A DNA stretch of 17,257 nt from Selenomonadaceae bacterium. GTDB taxonomy: Bacteria; Bacillota; Negativicutes; Selenomonadales; Selenomonadaceae. Positions 1 to 7,441 of the stretch are shown piece by piece. Every line of letters begins with the position of its first letter. Positions within the stretch are counted from its first letter, which is position 1. A program made the translations under genes and the position numbers. The DNA is taken from positions 1 to 17,257 of the forward strand of contig JAFXOC010000152.1 in assembly GCA_017529085.1 (NCBI GenBank), written 5' to 3'. The notes beneath the pieces were generated by a model, which worked only from the letters and a program-made list of their open reading frames with translations, had not been told where the DNA came from and searched no databases.

Positions 1-143
1 CCGGCTCAAGCTTTATGATAGAGCTTGGCTGGCAGGTAAAACCTGCGGCGACAAGCCGCATTGCGCTTGACATAGGCGCTGTAGGTTGGCTTGGACACCA
101 AAGAGGCGGTTCGGCGCATGTGAAGTTTAACTATTCGTTTTAA
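1..143 (+). CDS. C-terminal end of an autotransporter/outer-membrane beta-barrel protein (5' partial)
   Basis: Frame 3 is open from the window edge to a TAA at 141-143 and encodes the last 46 residues of a larger protein. The sequence alternates polar and hydrophobic residues in strand-like blocks (IELGWQV, RIALDIGAVGWLG, SAHVKFNYSF) and ends in phenylalanine. That C-terminal aromatic signature is characteristic of outer-membrane barrel proteins, and the spacing resembles the last strands of autotransporter translocation domains. The family assignment is from pattern only. The passenger region lies outside the window, so the function cannot be stated. If correct, the organism has an outer membrane. 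The gene converges with the minus-strand block to its right across a shared terminator. Confidence 0.6.
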   Translation, partial: GSSFMIELGWQVKPAATSRIALDIGAVGWLGHQRGGSAHVKFNYSF

Positions 144-146
144 ATA

Positions 147-192
147 AAAAAAGCGTTATAAGTGACAAGAGTGTTACTTATAACGCTTTTTT
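147..192. terminator. Bidirectional intrinsic terminator
   Basis: A 17-bp perfect inverted repeat (147-163 with 176-192, loop 12 nt) has an A-run on one side and a T-run on the other, so it works as a stem followed by U-tract in both directions. It starts 4 bases after the autotransporter stop codon and lies 20 bases beyond the end of the convergent antitoxin gene. Confidence 0.9.
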
Positions 193-212
193 GACAAATG
201 AACTGTTTCAGG

Positions 213-470
213 CTACCGATCAATAAGCTCGTGTTTTTCCAATTTCGCCTGTCCGGAATCTATCTCCTCGGTTATTCTTTTTAGATATTCCATATTTGAA
301 GCGGAGTAAAAGCCATCGTTAATATGGAATGGAATTGCTTGTTCTCTAATTGCTTGACGCAAAAAAATATTAACGGCGGTACTTAAATTCATCCCCAATC
401 TTTCAAAAAGTTCTTGCGCTTGACTTTTGACCAACGGGTCAACTTCTATATTAGCGTTTGCAACTTGCAT
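213..470 (-). CDS. RelB/DinJ-family antitoxin, solitary
   Basis: An 85-residue protein with the ribbon-helix-helix type N-terminus of RelB/DinJ antitoxins: a short strand (NIEVDP), then two helices containing the typical LGMNLSTAVNIFLRQ stretch, then the IPF motif common in this family. Such antitoxins bind DNA as dimers, repress their own operon and neutralise a RelE/YafQ-type mRNA-cleaving toxin. An excellent Shine-Dalgarno (AAAGGAGG) sits just before the ATG, immediately after the hemW stop, so it probably rides on the lepA-hemW transcript. No toxin gene follows: only 20 bases separate its stop from the terminator. It is therefore an orphan antitoxin, a relic of a lost pair, or acts on a toxin elsewhere. 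Confidence 0.85.
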   Translation of the reverse strand: MQVANANIEVDPLVKSQAQELFERLGMNLSTAVNIFLRQAIREQAIPFHINDGFYSASNMEYLKRITEEIDSGQAKLEKHELIDR

Positions 471-490
471 GCTTAATTCCTCCTTTTAAT

Positions 491-1633
491 TTACTCATTC
501 GCCCCTATAAACTCGCCAAACACCTCGTTGCTAACCTTAAATCCGCGTTCGGTCAATCTAAAATATTCGTCGTCCTCAATCATAAGCCTCGCTGATGTAA
601 GTTTGGCGAGGCTTTTTTTATAACGTTTTTTAAATTCTACACCGTATTTCGTCGCGTAATGATTTTTGTTTAATCCCTTTACCGTGCGCAGAGCGAGAAA
701 TATATATTCAAATTCTCCGTCGCTTGCGTTGCGTTCTTCTTTTATTCGTGACATTATAGGATTAACGATGTATTCCGTTAAATCATTAACGTTTTTAAAA
801 CGTTCGTTTTCTATATAGCTTGCGGCGGAAAGCCCGACTCCCAAGTAGGTTGCGTCCGTCCAGTAGAGCATATTATGGCGGCTGTGTTTACCTTGTTTTG
901 CAAAATTTGAAATTTCGTAGCGTTGAAAGCCTAATTTTGGGAGCATTGTCACGGCTAAATCATACATGGCGGATTCCGATTCTTCCGTTGGCAATACAAC
1001 TTCTCCTGCGTTACACTTTTTATATAGCGGCGTTCCTTCTTCCAATGTCAAACAGTAAGCGGAAATATGTTCGGGTTCCAATTTTGCGGCTGTTTCTATG
1101 TTGCTTTGTAAATCAGTTAAAGCTTCGCCGGGCAAAGCGTACATCAAATCCAAACTTACATTGTCAAAGCCGACTTCTTTAGCCAAGGTTACGGCGTTGA
1201 CGGCTTCTTTCGCCGTATGAAGCCGTCCGATACGTTTCAATATATTATCGTTGAAACTTTGCGCCCCGAAACTTACGCGGTTTACGCCTAAGTTTTTGTA
1301 AAACGTCAACTTTTCTCTTGTAACGCTCTCGGGGTTAGCTTCTATTGTTATTTCTTCAAAATCTGCGATATTTGTATATTTGCCCATTACGCTAAATATT
1401 TTGTCAATCTCTTTTATCGCCAAAAGGCTCGGCGTTCCCCCGCCGATATACAAAGTCGCAGGTTTACCGTATTTTTCGATGGTTTTAGGCATACGATAAT
1501 TTATTTCCAGAGCCAACGCTTTTATATATTCCGTAACGGTATCGCCATTATTTACAAAGGAAACGAAGTCACAATAATCGCATTTCCTCTTGCAAAAGGG
1601 AATATGAACGTAAACACCCCAATTTGTCTTCAT
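491..1633 (-). CDS. hemW: HemW, radical SAM heme chaperone (formerly HemN-like)
   Basis: A 380-residue radical SAM protein. The CX3CX2C cluster motif that binds the [4Fe-4S] centre is C14-C18-C21, followed by D22-F23. The CDF ending, rather than a fourth cysteine, separates HemW from true coproporphyrinogen dehydrogenase HemN. A GGGTP motif (64-68), a TIEANP strand (96-101) and the HNxxYW signature (253-258) also fit HemW, which carries heme to membrane respiratory enzymes. I chose the ATG at 1633 rather than an upstream in-frame start because it places the family N-terminus (WGVYVHIPFC) correctly and gives an ATGA overlap with the lepA stop, implying translational coupling. The lepA-hemW pair is common in Firmicutes; the hrcA-grpE-dnaK genes that often follow are absent here. 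Confidence 0.93.
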   Translation of the reverse strand: MKTNWGVYVHIPFCKRKCDYCDFVSFVNNGDTVTEYIKALALEINYRMPKTIEKYGKPATLYIGGGTPSLLAIKEIDKIFSVMGKYTNIADFEEITIEANPESVTREKLTFYKNLGVNRVSFGAQSFNDNILKRIGRLHTAKEAVNAVTLAKEVGFDNVSLDLMYALPGEALTDLQSNIETAAKLEPEHISAYCLTLEEGTPLYKKCNAGEVVLPTEESESAMYDLAVTMLPKLGFQRYEISNFAKQGKHSRHNMLYWTDATYLGVGLSAASYIENERFKNVNDLTEYIVNPIMSRIKEERNASDGEFEYIFLALRTVKGLNKNHYATKYGVEFKKRYKKSLAKLTSARLMIEDDEYFRLTERGFKVSNEVFGEFIGANE

Positions 1634-3429
1634 TCCGTCGCCTTCAATATCGCCATAAACGCTTCCTGCGGCACTTCCACGCTTCCGACCGCTTTCATTC
1701 GCTTCTTGCCCTCTTTCTGCTTTTCCAACAGTTTCCGTTTTCTCGTAATATCGCCGCCGTAACACTTCGCAAGCACGTCTTTCCTTCTCGCCCGCACGTT
1801 TTCCCTTGCGATTATCTTGCTCCCTATCGCCGCTTGTATGGGTATCTCAAACATCTGTTGGGGTATCGTTCCCTTTAGCTTGCTGACCAACGCCCTGCCT
1901 CTGCTCGCCGCCCGTTCCTTATGCACGATTGCGGAGAGCGCGTCCACAGGCTCGCCGTTTAAGAGTATATCCACCTTCACCAAATTGGATTCCCTATACC
2001 CCGAAAGTTCGTAATCAAGGGACGCATAGCCTCTTGTCGCGCTCTTTAACCTGTCGAAGTAATCGTATATTATTTCGTTCAGCGGTATATCGTAGGTTAT
2101 CGTCACCCGTTCCGCATCTATGTAGTCCATGCTCTTAAATGCGCCGCGCTTATCCTGCGAAATCTCCATGACTTTTCCCACATAATCCTTGGGCACGATA
2201 ACGGAAGCCTTTACATAAGGCTCCTCAATCATTGCGATCTCGGTCGCGGGCGGCAACTTTGAGGGATTGTCAACGTTCAAAACCTCTCCGTTGGTCTTTG
2301 TCACCCGATACACCACGGAAGGCGCGGTTATAATCAGCTTTAAATTATACTCTCTCTCCAAGCGTTCTTCGATAACGTCCATGTGGAGAAGTCCCAAAAA
2401 TCCGCAACGAAAGCCGAACCCCAACGCCGCGCTTGTTTCAGGCTCGTAAGACAAACTCGCGTCGTTAAGCGACAATTTTTCAAGCGCGTCCTTCAAATTT
2501 TCATAATCCGCCGCATCCACGGGATAGAGCCCGCTAAACACCATAGGCGTGACTCCTCTATACCCCGGCAGGGGCTCCGTCGCTTCCCTTTCCGCTTCCG
2601 TCACGGTATCGCCGACCCGCACATCAGCCACTAACTTAATCGAACCCGCTATATATCCGACTTCTCCCGTATATAACGCGTCGAGTTTCACGGGCGCGGG
2701 CGTAAAAGAGCCTATTTCCGTCACCTCAAACTCCCTGCCCGTCGCCATCATCTTTAACTTGGCGTTCTTCCTTATCTCGCCTTCCATGACTCTTACAAGC
2801 GCAACCGCGCCTTTATAAGAATCGAAATACGAATCGAATATCAGCGCCCTCAACGGCTTATCCGATTCCTCTTTCGGCGGCGGCAACAAATTCACTATTG
2901 CCTCTAATATATCGTCTATCCCCTCGCCCGTCTTAGCCGAAGCCAACACCGCATCGGACGCGTCCAGTCCCACCGCGCTTTCTATCTCTCTTTTAACCCG
3001 TTCGGGGTCTGCGCTGGGCAAGTCTATCTTATTTATAACGGGCACTATCTCCAAATCGTTCTCCAAAGCCAAATACACGTTGGCGAGGGTCTGCGCCTCA
3101 ACGCCCTGCGTCGCGTCCACCACCAAAAGCGCCCCGTCGCAAGCCGCCAACGCCCTGCTTACCTCGTAATGAAAATCCACGTGTCCCGGCGTATCTATCA
3201 AGTTAAGCTCGTATTCCTCTCCGTCCTTCGCCTTATACTTCAACCGCGCCGTCTGCGCCTTTATCGTTATCCCCCTTTCCCTCTCCAAATCCATGCTGTC
3301 CAGTACCTGCTCCTCCATCTCCCTCTCTGTCAGCGCCCCCGTCTTTTCAATAAGCCGATCCGCTATAGTCGACTTCCCATGATCTATATGCGCTATAATC
3401 GAAAAATTCCTTATCCTCTTTGTTTCCAT
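1630..3429 (-). CDS. lepA: Elongation factor 4 (LepA), ribosome back-translocase GTPase
   Basis: A 599-residue translational GTPase of the standard LepA length. G1 is AHIDHGKST (13-21), G2 is in the RERGIT segment (about 50-55), G3 is DTPGH (79-83) and G4 is NKID (133-136). EF-G-like domains follow, with the LepA-specific stretch GFRCGFLGLLHMD, and the protein ends with the LepA C-terminal domain containing AKCYGGDITRKRKLLEKQKE. LepA acts on stalled or mis-translocated ribosomes and in assembly of the small subunit. An in-frame ATG 27 bases upstream (3456) would add nine residues encoded by a dispersed repeat. I prefer 3429, which begins at the conserved METKRIRN and has GGA/AGGAAAG-type pairing upstream. 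It overlaps hemW by 4 bases. Confidence 0.97.
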   Translation of the reverse strand: METKRIRNFSIIAHIDHGKSTIADRLIEKTGALTEREMEEQVLDSMDLERERGITIKAQTARLKYKAKDGEEYELNLIDTPGHVDFHYEVSRALAACDGALLVVDATQGVEAQTLANVYLALENDLEIVPVINKIDLPSADPERVKREIESAVGLDASDAVLASAKTGEGIDDILEAIVNLLPPPKEESDKPLRALIFDSYFDSYKGAVALVRVMEGEIRKNAKLKMMATGREFEVTEIGSFTPAPVKLDALYTGEVGYIAGSIKLVADVRVGDTVTEAEREATEPLPGYRGVTPMVFSGLYPVDAADYENLKDALEKLSLNDASLSYEPETSAALGFGFRCGFLGLLHMDVIEERLEREYNLKLIITAPSVVYRVTKTNGEVLNVDNPSKLPPATEIAMIEEPYVKASVIVPKDYVGKVMEISQDKRGAFKSMDYIDAERVTITYDIPLNEIIYDYFDRLKSATRGYASLDYELSGYRESNLVKVDILLNGEPVDALSAIVHKERAASRGRALVSKLKGTIPQQMFEIPIQAAIGSKIIARENVRARRKDVLAKCYGGDITRKRKLLEKQKEGKKRMKAVGSVEVPQEAFMAILKATE

Positions 3430-3440
3430 TACTTTCCTTT

Positions 3441-3517
3441 CTTGGGCTCCGCCCAAACCCGGCAGAGGCGCCGCCCCTGCACCCCGCCAAAGGGCGCAGC
3501 CCTCTGGACTCCCGGGT
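3441..3517. repeat. GC-rich hairpin array, copy 1 (in front of lepA)
   Basis: Three stem-loops in a row: TTGGGC/GCCCAA (3442-3456), an 8-bp GC-rich stem with one mismatch (3462-3480), and CCAAAGGGC/GCCCTCTGG with one mismatch (about 3487-3507). The same order and near-identical sequence recur at 5307-5385 in the same orientation. It lies 12 bases upstream of the lepA start, so it would form the 5' leader of a lepA message if transcription begins beyond it. It is probably a REP-like dispersed element. Confidence 0.75.
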
Positions 3518-3565
3518 AACGTGACTTCACAGTTTTGTGTCTATATTATGGTTTGGTGTATATTT

Positions 3566-5293
3566 TTAGTTTTGTGTAATTATTTGTTTGTATATGTCAT
3601 ATACTTCCCGTTGATACCCCGCCTTATCCATCAGCTTAGACTTTTTGAGGTTATCGCGCAAGTTTATTCGGTACTTTTCTAAAAGCGGGATGTCCGTCGC
3701 CAGTTTCAGCATCTTTTTTATATATTCTTTGGGCGTTTCGGCGATTAACTCATGCAAATCCGCCGCCTCCAATATACTCGCTCCCAACCTGCTCCACGGG
3801 TCGTTGCCCCTTAAACTTATTACGGGTACTCCCATATACAAGCTGTCACAAGTTGTAGCGCCGCCGGGGTATGGCGTGGTGTCAAGCATTATATCCGCTC
3901 TTTTTATCGTTTCCAAATAATTTTCGGAAAACGGCAAAAGCTCTATATTTGAAAGCTTGAAGCCCAAATTCTGCAACCTTAGCTGCAAATGACCCTTGCT
4001 TTCTTCAAAGGCTATTGTCCTATTTTGTAAAATAAGTTTATAATCCCTTAATTTGTCAAACGCCTGCTTCCAGAGCAGCAGCAAATCATCGGAGATTTTG
4101 CACAAATTCTGCACGCAACCGAACGTTACATATTTATTGCTTTTTGCCGGCTGCACATTTGCGCATTCGGGGATATTCTCGTACAGCCCTTCGGGAGTAT
4201 AGCATATAGGCGCGTGATTTTCCAGTTTCAAAATGTTTTCAATATACCTATCCGTAGTTTTATACGGCGCGGTTATCCTATCGAGCAGCGAAAAATCCAC
4301 CTCGCTGAGCCCCGCGCTGGCAAAATAGCCCAACGCTTCGATTATAACGGGCGCGGGCTTATACATCAGGGTTTCCATTACGCTGCCTTCGCTATGCCCC
4401 GCCAAATCCACCAATATATCGACTTTATCTTCCATAATTTTCAGCGCCCTGTCTTTGGCGTTTAAGTTTGACACATTTCGCCAAGTCGCGCCGTTCAGCG
4501 TTTCTTTTAACCGTCTTGTCGCCTCGTCCTCCCTGCCACAGGAATATACATATACTTTAAAAATGCCCGGTTCGGGATTATTGAGAAGCGCGGGCAAAAA
4601 CGCCAACGTCGCATGAGTCCTAAACGCCCCCGAAATATACCCGACCCGTATCGATCCCGTCTCATTTTTTCGATTTACCGCAAGTTTAGCTGTTTTCGTT
4701 TCCTCAGCCGCCTGTCTGTATACCTCAGCCAACCGTCGAGCTTCGCCCGAAGTCAACATTCTGTAATTGCCAAAGAACAAAAATTTACTTAATAAACTAA
4801 TTCTATTATCTTTGGAAATCTCCGACGCGAGATATAGGCACTCCTTAACCTTCATCGGTTCTCCCAATAACGCAAAACAATCCGCAAGCCAGCCCGCAGC
4901 CCTTTCAAGCATCGCCGCATATATAATCGTTTCCTTATCTTTAGCTTCTAATTGTTCGCGTATCGCTTTTTTCTTCTCCTGTATCCTTTCGACTCTAAGC
5001 ATATTTTCCAACCGTTTAGCCGCCGTCTTATGCTTGCCCTTCAATATCTCAGTACCCGCCAGCGTAAGTTTTGCCCGAAAACAATTTTTATCCGCGGCGA
5101 GCGCGTCCATAGCGTAAAGCTCTGCCGCTTCAAAATTCCCCAAATACATCTCGCATTCGGCCCTTAGCGCGGGACCATCCGCAGAACTCGGCTCCAAATC
5201 AAAAACTTCCCTAGCCGCGCCCCGCGCATTCAAAAAATCTCCGCTCTTTATGAAATTTTCCGCCGCTATCAGCCAATCTATCTTCTGTGACAT
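3566..5293 (-). CDS. TPR-containing GT41 (SPINDLY/OGT-type) glycosyltransferase
   Basis: A 575-residue protein. Residues 1-190 are helical with TPR-like repeats; about 215-570 form a Glyco_transf_41 catalytic domain. Landmarks in order are IRVGYISGAFRTH (215-227, with the family histidine), DLAGHSEGS (297-304), a Gly-rich LGYFASAGLSEVD loop (321-333), QNLCKI with the conserved lysine K399, and DTTPYPGGATTCDSLYMGVPV (471-491), which binds the sugar nucleotide. The family transfers GlcNAc or hexose to Ser/Thr or Asn of proteins. The StrF-like transferase and methyltransferase-like gene upstream suggest a surface-protein or flagellin glycosylation cluster; the target is unknown. The start at 5293 is chosen because an earlier in-frame start would translate the adjacent hairpin repeat. 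The Shine-Dalgarno is weak (AGAGAAG). Confidence 0.88.
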   Translation of the reverse strand: MSQKIDWLIAAENFIKSGDFLNARGAAREVFDLEPSSADGPALRAECEMYLGNFEAAELYAMDALAADKNCFRAKLTLAGTEILKGKHKTAAKRLENMLRVERIQEKKKAIREQLEAKDKETIIYAAMLERAAGWLADCFALLGEPMKVKECLYLASEISKDNRISLLSKFLFFGNYRMLTSGEARRLAEVYRQAAEETKTAKLAVNRKNETGSIRVGYISGAFRTHATLAFLPALLNNPEPGIFKVYVYSCGREDEATRRLKETLNGATWRNVSNLNAKDRALKIMEDKVDILVDLAGHSEGSVMETLMYKPAPVIIEALGYFASAGLSEVDFSLLDRITAPYKTTDRYIENILKLENHAPICYTPEGLYENIPECANVQPAKSNKYVTFGCVQNLCKISDDLLLLWKQAFDKLRDYKLILQNRTIAFEESKGHLQLRLQNLGFKLSNIELLPFSENYLETIKRADIMLDTTPYPGGATTCDSLYMGVPVISLRGNDPWSRLGASILEAADLHELIAETPKEYIKKMLKLATDIPLLEKYRINLRDNLKKSKLMDKAGYQREVYDIYKQIITQN

Positions 5294-5306
5294 CTTCTTC
5301 TCTTTT

Positions 5307-5385
5307 CTTGGGCTCCGCCCAAACCCGGCAGGGCGCTGCCCTGCACCCGGGATTCCAAAGGGCATTGCCCTTTGGAATCCCGGGT
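5307..5385. repeat. GC-rich hairpin array, copy 2 (in front of the GT41 gene)
   Basis: Same three-hairpin layout as 3441-3517. TTGGGC/GCCCAA (5308-5322) and GCAGGGC/GCCCTGC (5328-5344) are followed by a perfect 20-bp inverted repeat with a single central base (5345-5385). It ends 14 bases before the GT41 start codon, so the start would be flanked by a very stable structure in the mRNA. None of the stems is followed by a T-run, so these are not classic intrinsic terminators. Confidence 0.8.
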
Positions 5386-5440
5386 GGCTCTGGTTGTTAC
5401 TCTTATTTTTTAAAATTTATTTTTGTGTGGTTTTATAGTA

Positions 5441-5606
5441 TTACTATTCACGAGTAATACTATGTGGTGATGCAAAAGGCAAATTTGTGACGTTCATGGT
5501 GAACCCCTCCACCGCTTCGCGGTCCCCCTCCCCTTTCAGGGGAGGCACTACAGCAAGACAAGAGAGCCTCCCCTGAAAGGGAATGTGCCCGAAGGGTGGA
5601 GGGGTT
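5441..5606. repeat. Dispersed repeat D, copy 1, with a large imperfect palindrome
   Basis: The left part (TTACTATTCAC, then TGATGC, AAAGGC and CGTTCATGG blocks) matches 13405-13495, including an exact 24-base match (5509-5532 with 13472-13495). The right part folds into a long hairpin: AACCCCTCCACC (5502-5513) pairs with GGTGGAGGGGTT (5595-5606), and an inner 17-bp arm around TTTCAGGGGAGGC pairs with GCCTCCCCTGAAA. The palindrome covers the stop codon of the methyltransferase-like gene, so it may protect or end that transcript. No T-run follows on the minus strand. Confidence 0.7.
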
Positions 5607-6429
5607 ATTTTATTATGTCTAAAACCTTCCCATAATCAAAGCACGCTTGCTTTATAAAGTCTGTCAAATAATCTTCAAATACGCTTTCTTTTTGGCATAA
5701 CTTTTCCAATTCTACAATTGCTTCTTCTCTTCCTGCGTCAAATTCTATTCTTCTTACAAGTTTTCCCAATCGCTTTCTCGTTTCCTTAGAGTACATACTC
5801 TTTAGAAGCCGTATCTCCGGCATGGATTTTGCGGCTTCCACCATATAAAACGCCGCTTCCAGTTCTTCGTCCACATTCTCAAATTCCGCTTTTTCAAGTC
5901 GCTTTATTAAATCTCTTTCTTTTTTATCAACTTTGCCTTTTTGACTTTTCATTCTTACGTCTTTATAAAAGCAAGCGGCAAGCAACCTTTCAAACTCCCT
6001 TTTTGCGTACAGTCTTCTTGCGACGAAAAAGTAATCGCCTTCCATAAGGTCTTTTATAACGCCTATATAGCGGATATTTCTAAAGCTGGTTAAAAGTATT
6101 CCCGTTTCCTTTAAGTATGTCCCGAGTCCCGAGGCAATATCTTGAGGGTTCCCCACGTTTTCCAACAGCAAATCGCCTATTATGTAATCAAGAGAATTTT
6201 TCTCTAAAGGCAAGGGCGTTTCCGTATAATCAAGATTTATCTTTTCTATGTTACCCGTCGCGTTTAAATTTTCAAGTTCGTATGCGTCCGCTTTTATAAT
6301 GTAAATCTTACTGTTGGGCAACATTTCCGCAAGTTCTTTTGCGTAATCCAAACTTTCTATCAAGGCAATTTGCAAAGGATTTTCGCCGGGCGGTAGAAAA
6401 CTTGTAAGTTCAGGCACTATCGTTTCCAT
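5605..6429 (-). CDS. Methyltransferase-like protein of the glycosylation cluster
   Basis: A 274-residue protein with a Rossmann-type pattern. A hydrophobic strand (IALIES) near residue 25 is followed by a KIYIIKAD strand and a NSLDYIIGDLLLENV-type stretch with a later GILLTSFRN strand, as in class I SAM-dependent methyltransferases. The glycine-rich SAM loop (motif I) is not recognisable, so activity is uncertain. The C-terminal half is highly charged and helical. It sits between two glycosyltransferase genes on the same strand, so a role in glycan or protein modification is inferred from context only. I chose the ATG at 6429 because GAGGTG lies 6 bases upstream; the longer reading begins with TTG and lacks a better ribosome site. 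Confidence 0.6.
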   Translation of the reverse strand: METIVPELTSFLPPGENPLQIALIESLDYAKELAEMLPNSKIYIIKADAYELENLNATGNIEKINLDYTETPLPLEKNSLDYIIGDLLLENVGNPQDIASGLGTYLKETGILLTSFRNIRYIGVIKDLMEGDYFFVARRLYAKREFERLLAACFYKDVRMKSQKGKVDKKERDLIKRLEKAEFENVDEELEAAFYMVEAAKSMPEIRLLKSMYSKETRKRLGKLVRRIEFDAGREEAIVELEKLCQKESVFEDYLTDFIKQACFDYGKVLDIIK

Positions 6430-6439
6430 TATACACCTC

Positions 6440-6626
6440 AAATATTATTACGGGGTCAAGGGGCGTAAGTCCCTTGTGGGAGTCCAGAGGGCGAAGCCCT
6501 TTGGCGTGGTTTGGAGAAGCATCGACGCTTTAGCGTCGTTAATGCTTCCCATGCGAAAGCGTCCCAAGAGCGCGAGCCGTAGGCGAAGTGCGATTGGCTG
6601 ACGCTGACCGCTGGGGCGGAGCCCCA
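6440..6626. repeat. Structured GC-rich intergenic repeat
   Basis: The gap between two genes is packed with stems: CAAGGG/CCCTTG (about 6458-6477), CCAGAGGGC/GCCCTTTGG (about 6484-6504), a nested AAGCAT...GACGCT/AGCGTC...ATGCTT hairpin (6517-6547), a GCGTC...GACGC pairing (about 6559-6605), and TGGGGC/GCCCCA (6612-6626) against the stop codon of the upstream gene. Two of the stems share core and loop with the arrays at 3441 and 5307 but in opposite orientation. No convincing gene lies here; a 100-residue open frame across it is judged spurious. Confidence 0.6.
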
Positions 6627-6627
6627 A

Positions 6628-7308
6628 CTAAACCTCGGGGTTAAGTTCGTTTCCGTATTCTTCGATAAAGATTCGTTGATAGCCTTTATACTCTGTCGCC
6701 AGAGGTTTTTCTTCGGGACAATGGACGCACCAGAACATTTTCTTTTGATTGGGGACAACGACTTTGAAGCCTCTGCGTTTCATTTCCATACATTCCGACG
6801 TATCGTATAGATGCCAACCGTTGAAAAGGTCGTCCCGCCAGGGAATATCGTATTGAGTAGCTAAAAATAAACCGTCGACGGCTTCGACTTCCTCGTATTC
6901 GCCGTCGGGTTCTTTGCAACGGCTGTCTACGACGCTTTCGGGTTCGCAGGCGTGAAGCACCCTGCCGTAAGTTCTAAGCCCGTCCCACCATACGCCGGAT
7001 TTGGGTAAGTTCTTGCAGCCGATAACGCCGATTAAACCTATGCTTTTATCTTCAAATATACCTATAATGTCATGGATTAAGTTTTTGTTGACAATTAGTG
7101 TATCTTGATGTATATATACTTTATATTTAGCGTCTGTTTTCCCCATAGCCTCGTTATATCCGGCGCACATTGAAGGCGCGTTATATATGGGAAGCGCTTC
7201 GACGCTTATGCCTGCGGGAATGTTTAGAGAATCAAGATATAACTTACATTCACTGTACCAATCGTCGTTATTAACGCAACTTATGAAAGCGACCTTTTTT
7301 TCATCCAC
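6628..7308 (-). CDS. StrF-like glycosyltransferase (GT2-type fold)
   Basis: A 226-residue protein opening with KKVAFISCVNNDDWYSEC, then APSMCAGYNEAMGKTDAKY and VYIHQDTLI (H67-Q68-D69, in the place of the DXD metal/nucleotide motif), followed by IGLIGVIG and GVWWDGLRTYG. This order is typical of the StrF-like branch of family 2 glycosyltransferases (Glyco_tranf_2_5). It probably adds a sugar to a protein-linked or surface glycan; the donor cannot be read from the sequence. The reading frame can start at TTG 7317, but AAGGA would then touch the codon. GTG at 7308 gives a 9-base spacer and is preferred. It is the first gene of the cluster, about 200 bases upstream of the methyltransferase-like gene. 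Confidence 0.8.
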   Translation of the reverse strand: MDEKKVAFISCVNNDDWYSECKLYLDSLNIPAGISVEALPIYNAPSMCAGYNEAMGKTDAKYKVYIHQDTLIVNKNLIHDIIGIFEDKSIGLIGVIGCKNLPKSGVWWDGLRTYGRVLHACEPESVVDSRCKEPDGEYEEVEAVDGLFLATQYDIPWRDDLFNGWHLYDTSECMEMKRRGFKVVVPNQKKMFWCVHCPEEKPLATEYKGYQRIFIEEYGNELNPEV

Positions 7309-7406
7309 GATGTTCAATCCTTTTTTTTATATTTTGCCGTTTTTTTAGTTTCCTGCAAAAAAGTCTCCCAAAATGAAGAACCCAAACAAGAAAAGTAAAT
7401 TACCCC

Positions 7407-7435
7407 TTGATTATCAAAGTGTTTTATGTTATACT
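7407..7435 (+). promoter_or_regulatory. Sigma-A-type promoter for a short transcript
   Basis: TTGATT (7407-7412), a 17-base spacer and TATACT (7430-7435) form a near-consensus promoter pointing right. No coding region begins directly downstream; a hairpin terminator follows within 80 bases. The -35 overlaps an 11-base palindrome (TTGATTATCAA, 7407-7417) that could be an operator. Confidence 0.6.
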
Positions 7436-7441
7436 AAACGT

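Noticed and set aside
3430..3456. N-terminal extension of LepA by nine residues from an upstream in-frame ATG
   Set aside because: The added residues are encoded by a dispersed hairpin repeat, and the conserved N-terminus begins at the later ATG.
5294..5365. N-terminal extension of the GT41 protein by 24 residues
   Set aside because: It is a translation of the GC-rich hairpin array; the TPR region starts naturally at 5293.
6456..6758. 100-residue open frame on the minus strand
   Set aside because: It spans structured intergenic repeat and the 3' part of the glycosyltransferase gene in another frame, with no recognisable motifs.
7407..7417. FNR-type site (TTGATTATCAA)
   Set aside because: FNR sites need TTGAT-N4-ATCAA; here the half-sites are one base apart.
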